A DNA stretch of 64,000 nucleotides from Timonella corticicola (GTDB lineage: Bacteria; Actinomycetota; Actinomycetes; Actinomycetales; Cellulomonadaceae). Below the pieces are notes generated by a model that was given only the letters and a program-made list of their open reading frames with translations, was not told the DNA's origin and ran no database searches. The translations under genes were made by a program, and so were the position numbers. Of the stretch, positions 9,305 to 16,551 are shown piece after piece. Position 1 is the stretch's first letter. Each line of letters begins with the position of its first letter. The stretch is from the NCBI RefSeq assembly GCF_042683685.1, contig NZ_JBHUOP010000002.1:62001-126000 (forward strand). Direction: 5' to 3'.

Positions 9305-9365
9305 CACGGCACCGGTGCCTCGACACCACAACCGAACACACCCGAACACAAAAGATTGGAAGACG

Positions 9366-10382
9366 ATGGCGTTCTTTGATCTGCCCCTACCCGAACTCGA
9401 GACCTACCGGCCACACGTGCGTGAGCCGGAGGACTTCGACGAGTTCTGGACCCGAACCCTAGCCGAGACCCGCGCCTTCGACCTGAACGTCACCGCCACC
9501 AAACTCAACACCTCACTGAAGTTCGTGGACTCCTACGACGTCGTGTTCTCCGGATTCGGTGGACACCGCATCAAAGCCTGGCTCAACCTTCCCGCAGGAG
9601 CAGAGCCCGGAAGCCTGCCTGCCATCGTGCAGTATCAGGGCTACGGCGGCGGACGCGGCTACGCCCAGGAACACCTGCTGTGGGCAAACGCCGGGTACGC
9701 CCACCTGTTCATGGACACTCGCGGCCAAGGTTCTGGGTGGGGTTCGGGCGGACACACCGCCGACCCAGCGGGCACCGGGGCCTCCGGTCCCGGATTCATG
9801 ACCAAGGGCATCGGCAACGCGGACGACTACTACTACCGGCGCGTCTACGCCGACGGCGTACGCGCCGTCGAGGCGATCCGCACCTTCGCACAGGTCGATG
9901 CCACCCGCGTATCCATCACCGGCGCCTCGCAGGGAGGCGGCATCACGCTGGCAGTCGCGGGACTCGTCGACAATCTGTATGCGGTGATGCCCGACGTCCC
10001 CTTCCTGTGCAACTTCGAACGAGCCACCTCTCTGATAGACAACGACCCCTACCACGAGATCACCCGCTACCTCGCAGTCCACCGCACCCACGTGGATCAG
10101 GTTTTCAACACGCTGTCGTACTTCGACGGCGTGAACTTCGCACGCCGTGCCACCGCACCCGCACTGTTCTCCGTCGCGCTCATGGACGGCATCTGCCCGC
10201 CCTCGACCGTGTACAGCGCCTACAACCACTACGCCAACGACAACCGCGCCATCGAGATCTACCCCTACAACGGACACGAAGGCGGCGAGTTCGGCCACAA
10301 ACTCACCCAGGTTGCCTGGCTCAATCGACAACTCGCTCAATCAACAACTCGGACGCCGAACCCGACAAGGACCCGAACATGA
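9366..10382 (+). CDS. Acetyl xylan esterase / cephalosporin-C deacetylase family (AXE1)
   Basis: Predicted cytoplasmic carbohydrate acetyl esterase of the alpha/beta-hydrolase AXE1 family (CE7), 338 residues. The catalytic triad is visible: Ser188 in GASQGG, Asp274 in LMDGICPP and His304 in NGHEGGE; the RGQG motif (DTRGQGSG) is also typical of CE7. The start at ATG 9366 has GGAAG just upstream. Its stop overlaps the next start by four bases (ATGA), so the two genes are translationally coupled. CE7 enzymes remove acetyl groups from short oligosaccharides; acetylated mannan or xyloglucan fragments would suit the neighbours. The precise substrate cannot be read from the sequence. Confidence 0.9.
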   Translation: MAFFDLPLPELETYRPHVREPEDFDEFWTRTLAETRAFDLNVTATKLNTSLKFVDSYDVVFSGFGGHRIKAWLNLPAGAEPGSLPAIVQYQGYGGGRGYAQEHLLWANAGYAHLFMDTRGQGSGWGSGGHTADPAGTGASGPGFMTKGIGNADDYYYRRVYADGVRAVEAIRTFAQVDATRVSITGASQGGGITLAVAGLVDNLYAVMPDVPFLCNFERATSLIDNDPYHEITRYLAVHRTHVDQVFNTLSYFDGVNFARRATAPALFSVALMDGICPPSTVYSAYNHYANDNRAIEIYPYNGHEGGEFGHKLTQVAWLNRQLAQSTTRTPNPTRTRT

Positions 10383-11638
10383 ACGCACCAGCATCACAGC
10401 AACCACTGATCGCCTCCCCCGAGCACGGCGAATGGCTGCGCTCGCAGGCAGTGGACCTGCTCCACTTCGCGCAAGGCTGCATCGTCCCCGGCCGCGGCGC
10501 GGGATGGGTCACCAACGACGGTGGCCTCGACCTGTCCCGCGGCGTCCACACGTGGATCACCTGCCGTATGGCGCACTCCTATTCAATCGGCACGCTGCTG
10601 GGCGTACCCGGCGCGCGCGAGATCGCAACGGATGCGATCTCCGCGCTTCTTGGGCCGCTTCACGACGACACCCACGGCGGGTGGTATGCCTCCATCCCAG
10701 CCGTTCCCGACTCGCCAGAGGGCTTCGACAACACCAAGGCCGCCTACGCGCACGCCTTTGTGGTGTTGGCTGGGACCTCGGGTGTACGTGCAGGCATTGA
10801 GGGGGCGGACAGGCTGCTTGAATTGGCGTTGGAGGTGTTGGAGACCCGATTCTTCGATGCTGAGAGCGGCCTACACGTCGATGAATGGAATGCGGACTGG
10901 TCCGATCTGTCCGACTATCGCGGGGTGAATGCGAACATGCACGCGGTCGAGGCACTTCTGGCAGCGGGTGATGTCACCGGTGACGCCAAATACCACGAGC
11001 GTGCCCTTGGAATCGCACGAATCGTTGCTCTTGAGTGGGCGGCCAAGCATTCGTGGCGGATTCCAGAACACTTCGATTCCGACTGGACTCCGCTGCTCGA
11101 GTTCAACGCCGATCGCAAAGACGATCAGTTCAAGCCATACGGCGCAACCGTTGGGCATGGAATCGAATGGGCTCGGCTCCTGCTGCACCTCGATGCAACG
11201 TTCGGCACCGGAACTCACCCGTGGCTTGTTGATTCCGCGCGTGAGCTTTACGCCCGCGCCGTGACCGACGGCTGGCGATTGTCCTCGCATAGGGTGTCCG
11301 GGTTCGTGTACACGACCGATTGGTCTGGGGAGCCCGTCGTCGAAACCCGCATGCACTGGGTTGCCGCCGAAGCGCTCGCCTCCGCCGCCGCACTGTTCAC
11401 GGCGACGGGCGACACCATCTACGCCGAGGACTACGAGCGCTGGCTCGAACACGTGCAGCAGTACTTCATGGACAGCGAACTCGGCTCTTGGCACCACGAG
11501 CTCGATAGCGCCAACCAACCCGCCGCCGAGGTCTGGCCAGGCAAGCCGGACATCTATCACGCACTCGGGGCCCTGTTGGTTCCGCTCGTGCCACTGTCTC
11601 CGTCCCTCGCCAGTGACCTCTCCCGCTCACCCCTCTAG
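10379..11638 (+). CDS. AGE-family sugar epimerase/isomerase (D-mannose isomerase-like)
   Basis: Alpha/alpha-barrel enzyme of the N-acylglucosamine 2-epimerase superfamily, 419 residues, cytoplasmic. Conserved parts include YAHAFVVLAGTS, the stretch GVNANMHAVEALLAA, GHGIEWARLL, and the C-terminal WHHELDSANQPA...WPGKPDIYHALGA, which is the pattern of D-mannose isomerases and YihS rather than of GlcNAc 2-epimerases. Converting mannose to fructose would feed the product of the neighbouring beta-mannosidase into glycolysis. Sulfoquinovose isomerase or a disaccharide 2-epimerase remain possible. The ATG lies within the esterase stop (ATGA). The stop codon falls inside a 7-bp tandem repeat. Confidence 0.85.
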   Translation: MNAPASQQPLIASPEHGEWLRSQAVDLLHFAQGCIVPGRGAGWVTNDGGLDLSRGVHTWITCRMAHSYSIGTLLGVPGAREIATDAISALLGPLHDDTHGGWYASIPAVPDSPEGFDNTKAAYAHAFVVLAGTSGVRAGIEGADRLLELALEVLETRFFDAESGLHVDEWNADWSDLSDYRGVNANMHAVEALLAAGDVTGDAKYHERALGIARIVALEWAAKHSWRIPEHFDSDWTPLLEFNADRKDDQFKPYGATVGHGIEWARLLLHLDATFGTGTHPWLVDSARELYARAVTDGWRLSSHRVSGFVYTTDWSGEPVVETRMHWVAAEALASAAALFTATGDTIYAEDYERWLEHVQQYFMDSELGSWHHELDSANQPAAEVWPGKPDIYHALGALLVPLVPLSPSLASDLSRSPL

Positions 11639-11667
11639 TCTCTAACCTCTAACCTCTAACCTCTAAC
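11633..11667. repeat. 7-bp tandem repeat (CTCTAAC)n
   Basis: Four perfect CTCTAAC units preceded by a degenerate CTCTAGT unit that contains the TAG stop of the isomerase gene. It runs directly into the long hairpin at 11666. It looks like a slippage-prone microsatellite; copy number could vary between strains, but it lies past the last sense codon, so it would not alter the protein. Confidence 0.8.
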
Positions 11668-11740
11668 CCGATGTTGCGGTTGTGTCGGCACTGTTTCGGT
11701 AAAAAACCGAAACAGTGCCGACACAACCGCAACATCGGGT
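11666..11740. terminator. Very long perfect hairpin at a convergent gene junction
   Basis: Two perfectly complementary 35-base arms (11666-11700 and 11706-11740) around an AAAAA loop, between the convergent isomerase and GH31 genes. The symmetry means it can fold in transcripts from either strand, so a bidirectional terminator is the simplest reading. There is no classic U-tract after either arm. The arm is much longer than ordinary terminators. Confidence 0.7.
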
Positions 11741-11814
11741 ATATACGGCACAAACTCTCCCGGCGCAAGTAGTGGGACCGACCCAGGCTAATCGTCGCCA
11801 ATCCCCATAAACGA

Positions 11815-11880
11815 CACTGGATCGCTTCTCAACCTTCTCGCCGAAAATAATCGACGAAAAGGTAGGAAAGCGGTCCAGTG
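11815..11880 (-). terminator. Imperfect stem-loop downstream of GH31
   Basis: CACTGGATCGCTT (from 11815) pairs with AAGCGGTCCAGTG (to 11880), with a few mismatches and a partly paired interior. It lies 25 bases past the stop of the minus-strand GH31 gene. Reading plus-wise it is followed by CTTTT, so it could also back up termination of the upstream plus-strand genes. Confidence 0.5.
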
Positions 11881-11904
11881 CTTTTGCGCATTAGCCCAGC
11901 CGGA

Positions 11905-14181
11905 CTAGCTCAGCGTCAGGCTCACACTCTCACCCGTGGCTGCGACCGTTAGGCCACCAACCGCGAGCGCAAACGGTCGGGAACCTTGGGTCCGCGTTGC
12001 TGTGACCGTGTCTCCCTGACGTGTGATGACGTACCTTGCGGCAATCTGCTCGGTGTCATCGTGACAAGGAATCGTCACGGTGACCTCGGCTCCATCGGCC
12101 AGTTCATAGGCGCGCAGCGTGACGTCCTCGTCCCAGTCATAGTCTGGGTAACCGGTTTGGGCGCCGAACGGGATGATCGTACCCGGTCGAGCGAGGAGTG
12201 GCAGTTCATCGAATCCGAAGTCCTCACGGTACCAGCGCGGGCCCTCATAGGTTCGACCGTTCAGGATCGAGGTCCAGGTTCCCTCGGGAACGTAGAACTC
12301 GGCCACCTTGGGGTCGAACACTGGCGCGACGAGCAGGCTGTCACCGAGCAGGTACTGGGTGCCAATTGAGCGGGCGGATCGGTCTTCGGGGAATTCGAGC
12401 AGCATGGGGCGCATGACCGGGGTGCCGTGGGTTGCTGCCTCCTCGGCGAGCCGCCCAAGATATGGCATGAGTGTCATCTTGAGGTTCGCGAATTTTCGGG
12501 TGACCTCCACGGCCTCGTCATCGAACACCCACGGAACCCGGTAGGAGTCCGAGCCGTGGAACCGGGAGTGCGAGGACAGGAACCCGAACGCTGTCCACCG
12601 TTTGAAGACTGCAGGGTCGGGTGTACCCTCGAATCCGCCGATGTCGTGGCTCCAGAACCCGTAACCGGACAGGGCAAGCGACAGTCCACCGCGTAGGGAT
12701 TCAGCCATGGCCACGAACGTGGATTCGCAGTCGCCGCCCCAGTGCACGGGATACTGTTGACCACCGGCGGTGGCGGATCGGGCGAACAGCACGGCCTCGC
12801 CCTTGCCGCGGGCACGTTCAAGCAACTCAAACACCGCTCCGTTGAACAGGTGGGTGTAGTAGTTGTGCATGCGTTGCGGATCGGAGCCATCATGCCACAC
12901 CACCTCGGTGGGGATCCGCTCTCCGAAGTCGGTCTTGAACGAGTCCACGCCCATGTCCAACAGCGCCTGGAGTTTGGAGAGATACCAGGCTGTCGCATCC
13001 GGGTTGGTGAAGTCGACGAGCGCCATGCCTGCCTGCCACAGGTCCCACTGCCACACATCGCCGCGCGGGTCGGTGACGAGGTATCCGTGTTCCATGCCCT
13101 CGGCAAACAGGTGTGAGCGCTGGGCGATGTACGGGTTGATCCATACGCAGATCTTTAAACCTTTGGCCTTGATTCGATCGATCATGCCCTGCGGGTCTGG
13201 GAAGGTCTGCGGGTGCCATACAAAATCGCTCCAGTGGAAGCCCCGCATCCAGAAGCAGTCGAAGTGGAACACCGAGAGCGGTAAATCGCGCTCAAACATT
13301 CCGTCGATGAAGTGGGTGACGGTTTGTTCGTCGTATTCGGTGGTGAACGAGGTGGACAGCCAGGTACCGTACGACCATGCCGGGAGACGAGCCGGACGTC
13401 CGGTGAGCGCGGTGTAGTGGGCGAGGATCTCCTTGGGGTCCTTACCGTAGATCACGTAATACTGCAGGTGGTTCCCAGCAACGGACATTTGCGTGCGGGA
13501 CACGACCTCGGAGCCAACCTCGAAGGAGACTTTGTCCGGATGGTCCACGAACACCCCGTAGCCCGCATCGGAGATGTAGAACGGAACGTTTTTGTAGGCC
13601 TGTTCGGACTGGGTTCCGCCGTCCTCGTTCCAGATGTCAACCACCTGGCCGTTCTTCACAAACGTGCCAAACCGTTCCCCGAGGCCGAAAATGTTCTCGG
13701 CTGGTCCCATGGTGAGTTGTTCGTAGACGTAGCGGCTTCCCTCGGGCCCAAGCGCCACGCCAACCGAGCGCTCCATGGAGGAGGTCAGGTGCTCTCCGTC
13801 CCCGAGGAACTCGACATTCCAGGCCCCATCGGTTGCGATGCGCGCGGTGAGTCCTCCGGATGTAAACGTTGCGGGCGCTCCACTCCCCCGTTCTGGCACC
13901 TCGACCACAACGTCCACATCGCCGCGGTTGAGTTCGAAGTGTGGTTCGCGCGGACGCACGCCCTGATGATGTTCAATCCGCACCCCGATGATATTGGGGC
14001 GAGGTGCCGTGAAGGTCGTGGTGATGAGTGGGCAGTTGAGGGTGTCACCACGCTTGGTGATTCGCGCTGTCGGCGCATACACGCACAGGGTGTCGCCGGT
14101 CGCGGCAACATCATCGATGTCGCGTGGGCGCAGGATGTCGTAGCCGTCTTTGACGAGCCAGTAGCCGTTGGAGAATTTCAT
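11905..14181 (-). CDS. yicI: GH31 alpha-xylosidase (YicI-like)
   Basis: Cytoplasmic exo-alpha-xylosidase; the family member YicI removes alpha-1,6-xylose from the non-reducing end of xyloglucan oligosaccharides such as isoprimeverose. The 758-residue product matches YicI in length and in its N-terminus (NGYWLV...GVRIEHHQG). The nucleophile is Asp418 in KTDFGERIP and the acid/base Asp484 in HWGGDCES, at nearly the same positions as YicI Asp416 and Asp482; HDIGGFEG follows. KTDFGER is the alpha-xylosidase form of the motif, unlike WIDMNE of alpha-glucosidases. It follows the GH42 gene by 29 bases in the same orientation, with AAGGACC before the ATG, so the two form an operon read from the operator at 16476. 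Confidence 0.93.
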   Translation of the reverse strand: MKFSNGYWLVKDGYDILRPRDIDDVAATGDTLCVYAPTARITKRGDTLNCPLITTTFTAPRPNIIGVRIEHHQGVRPREPHFELNRGDVDVVVEVPERGSGAPATFTSGGLTARIATDGAWNVEFLGDGEHLTSSMERSVGVALGPEGSRYVYEQLTMGPAENIFGLGERFGTFVKNGQVVDIWNEDGGTQSEQAYKNVPFYISDAGYGVFVDHPDKVSFEVGSEVVSRTQMSVAGNHLQYYVIYGKDPKEILAHYTALTGRPARLPAWSYGTWLSTSFTTEYDEQTVTHFIDGMFERDLPLSVFHFDCFWMRGFHWSDFVWHPQTFPDPQGMIDRIKAKGLKICVWINPYIAQRSHLFAEGMEHGYLVTDPRGDVWQWDLWQAGMALVDFTNPDATAWYLSKLQALLDMGVDSFKTDFGERIPTEVVWHDGSDPQRMHNYYTHLFNGAVFELLERARGKGEAVLFARSATAGGQQYPVHWGGDCESTFVAMAESLRGGLSLALSGYGFWSHDIGGFEGTPDPAVFKRWTAFGFLSSHSRFHGSDSYRVPWVFDDEAVEVTRKFANLKMTLMPYLGRLAEEAATHGTPVMRPMLLEFPEDRSARSIGTQYLLGDSLLVAPVFDPKVAEFYVPEGTWTSILNGRTYEGPRWYREDFGFDELPLLARPGTIIPFGAQTGYPDYDWDEDVTLRAYELADGAEVTVTIPCHDDTEQIAARYVITRQGDTVTATRTQGSRPFALAVGGLTVAATGESVSLTLS

Positions 14182-14210
14182 GGGTGGTCCTTAGATCCTG
14201 TTGGTGCGGG

Positions 14211-16439
14211 TCATGGAAGTGTTGGGGTGTGCGGGTTGGCGTAGTCGATGATCTGGGCGTCGAGCGGCGGCACGGTCACGGTGGCTAGACCTGCTGGCAG
14301 CGCGAGGGGCGTGCCAAGATGTTTCTCGAGTGCCGCTCGGGTGATCTGAGCCGGCTCGTGTCCGTAGTTGAGTAGGTAGACGCCGAGATCATCGGGCACG
14401 ATGTCGAGGTGCGGATTGCGCTCGCTCGGAGCAAGCGGTTCGATGCCGCTCTCACGCAGCGCCTGTTCGAGCACGTCCCCGAGTGCGACCTCGTTCAGCA
14501 GTGCTCCGACGTACCGCAGTGAGCCGCGTCCATGTGCTCGCCTCGTGACGGCGGCGCGCCCGGTGAGTTCATAAGGGTCTGGGTCTACTTCCGCGTAGCG
14601 CAACAGCGCTGTTGTGTCCGAGTCAAGATCGAGCTTTTCGACGAACACCTGCGCCGCGTAATCCTCTCCCGGCAGCGGGTGGTCGGCCGGGGTGCCAGTG
14701 ACCAGTCGCAGCGGTGCGTCGTGCTTGGGCAGGGGAATCCACTCTTGACCTGCCACTCCAACACCGGCTCGCAGGGGCGCGGGGAACGGTGCGTGGTAGA
14801 CCCGGTTGGTGAGGTCGGCGACCGCTGTGAAGGGACCGCACACAAGCGTTCCACCTGCCTCGGCATAGTCGAGCATGCGCCCGGCGACAGCTTCATCGAG
14901 TAGATGCAGACTCGGTACGAGTACGAGGTCGTAGCCGCTCAAGTCTGCCTCTGGGGCTATCACATCGGCGCGGATGCCACCCAGCCACAGCGCGCGATGC
15001 CAGGCTTTGAGTTGTTTGAGTGCGTCCAGCTCTGAGGTCGGAAGTGCCTGCTGCCCGGTGGCCCACCAGGATGGCCAGTCGAAGATGAGTGCCACACGCT
15101 GTGCGGCAATGGAACTGGCGTGCGGCTCGTGGTCCTGCTCCATCTGAGAGTTCGCGGGCGTAGCGTTCACATCCCCGGATGCAGGGTCCGCAGGAGCAGA
15201 GGGCACGGGTGCAGGCCTCGCCCGAGAGACGGTAGAGCGCAGGCCCAAAGAAGTCTCCCGATACCGCTGAGCCAGATCGCCCAGTTCCGCCCCAAGTGCG
15301 CGCACCGCGCGATGTACCTGCGATTCCGGCCCAGCGTGCGGCAGCAGCGCGGAGTGAAACCGTTCGGAACCTGCAGTGGACGCTCGCCACTGGAAGAAGC
15401 AGATACCACGCGCGCCTCTCGCCACCGCAGACAGGCTCTCCAACCGAGTACGGGCAGGCGGCTTCGGGACATTGTGGGTACGCCAGTTCACCGAGGTGAT
15501 GGCTTGCTCCATGATCATCCAAGGGGCTGACCCGCCAAGCGACCGCATGAGCTCGTGCGTGAGGGCCGTGACCTGCGGCGCATCGTGTGCCTCGGGATCA
15601 GGATAGATGTCGTCTGCGACGATGTCCACGTGCGGTGCCCACGAGTGATAGTCCACGAGTGGAAAGAAGCCCATGAAGTTGGTGGTCACGATGGCGTCGG
15701 GATCAGCGGCCCGGATGATGTCGACCTGTTCAAGATACAACTCAAGCATGGCCTGCGAACTGAACCGTTTGAAGTCCAGGTCTTGCGCGGGGTTGATGAG
15801 GTAGGTGGTGTCACGCGGCGGCATAACCTCACTGAAGTCCCCGTAGTGCTGGCTCCAAAAGGCCGTTCCCCAGGCCTCGTTCAGGGCATCCAGACCGCCA
15901 TAGCGCTTGGTCAGCCATTCCCGGAATCGCTGGGCGGACTCTGGGCCGTAGCACAGTTGCCCAAACTCGTTTCCGACGTGCCACATGGCCACGGCAGGGT
16001 GGTGTGCATAGCGATGTACCAGGTCGGCGGTGATGGAGGCGCACAACTCCCGATACTTTGCCGAGGCGACGGAGAAGTGATTGCGAGAACCCCACGTTGA
16101 GCGCTGCCCGTTGGGCCACACCGCGAGGGTCTGCGGATAGGTGCTGCCAACCCACGGCGGAGGAGAGGCGATTGGGGTGGCCAGATCCACCGAGATCCCC
16201 GCCTGCCACAGCAGGTCAATTATCTCGTCCAGCCAGGTGAAGTCACGTTCACCTTCGCGCGGCTCGATCATGGCCCAGGAGAATACGCCGATCGTGACGA
16301 GATTGATTCCCGCCTGCCGCATGAGTTGAACATCCTGTTCCCAGATGTGGCGGGGCCACTGTTCTGGGTTGTAGTCGCAGCCGAAAGCGAGGACCGGAAG
16401 TGACCGGCGTGTGTGGCTGGTTCGCGTGCGGTGCACCAT
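14211..16439 (-). CDS. GH42 beta-galactosidase
   Basis: Cytoplasmic beta-galactosidase, 742 residues, with the GH42 layout: TIM barrel opening FGCDYNPEQWP, a trimerisation domain resembling glutamine amidotransferases (residues about 455-650) and a small C-terminal beta domain. Glu158 in WHVGNEFGQ is the acid/base and Glu311 in WMIMEQAITSVNW the nucleophile. The ATG at 16439 follows AAAGGAG closely; a start at 16466 would add nine residues. Residues about 405-445 are a Pro/Ala/Ser-rich low-complexity insertion between barrel and middle domain. It is the first gene of the GH42-GH31 operon and divergent from GH95, with a LacI-type operator in the 112-base gap. Likely role: removing beta-galactose from xyloglucan side chains before the alpha-xylosidase acts. 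Confidence 0.92.
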   Translation of the reverse strand: MVHRTRTSHTRRSLPVLAFGCDYNPEQWPRHIWEQDVQLMRQAGINLVTIGVFSWAMIEPREGERDFTWLDEIIDLLWQAGISVDLATPIASPPPWVGSTYPQTLAVWPNGQRSTWGSRNHFSVASAKYRELCASITADLVHRYAHHPAVAMWHVGNEFGQLCYGPESAQRFREWLTKRYGGLDALNEAWGTAFWSQHYGDFSEVMPPRDTTYLINPAQDLDFKRFSSQAMLELYLEQVDIIRAADPDAIVTTNFMGFFPLVDYHSWAPHVDIVADDIYPDPEAHDAPQVTALTHELMRSLGGSAPWMIMEQAITSVNWRTHNVPKPPARTRLESLSAVARGARGICFFQWRASTAGSERFHSALLPHAGPESQVHRAVRALGAELGDLAQRYRETSLGLRSTVSRARPAPVPSAPADPASGDVNATPANSQMEQDHEPHASSIAAQRVALIFDWPSWWATGQQALPTSELDALKQLKAWHRALWLGGIRADVIAPEADLSGYDLVLVPSLHLLDEAVAGRMLDYAEAGGTLVCGPFTAVADLTNRVYHAPFPAPLRAGVGVAGQEWIPLPKHDAPLRLVTGTPADHPLPGEDYAAQVFVEKLDLDSDTTALLRYAEVDPDPYELTGRAAVTRRAHGRGSLRYVGALLNEVALGDVLEQALRESGIEPLAPSERNPHLDIVPDDLGVYLLNYGHEPAQITRAALEKHLGTPLALPAGLATVTVPPLDAQIIDYANPHTPTLP

Positions 16440-16475
16440 TGCTCCTTTGTCGTCGACGCCTCTCACACGATATCA

Positions 16476-16489
16476 TCGAAGCGGTTCAA
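16476..16489. promoter_or_regulatory. LacI-family operator O1 (GH42/GH95 divergent promoter)
   Basis: TCGAAGCGGTTCAA matches the palindrome TCGAANCGNTTCGA in 13 of 14 positions; the central CG is typical of LacI-family sites. It lies 36 bases before the GH42 start and 62 before the GH95 start. A degenerate half-site TCGAATCG follows at 16500. It is shared with O2 (24617) and O3 (24777). Confidence 0.75.
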
Positions 16490-16551
16490 CAATCTATAGT
16501 CGAATCGGACATAGAAGTCCATCTGATCGACGCGACTGACGGGCATGGTTC

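Noticed and set aside
11633..11740. Insertion sequence end
   Set aside because: The long hairpin and tandem repeat could suggest a mobile-element terminus, but there is no transposase, no partner end and no target-site duplication; a terminator at a convergent junction explains it better.
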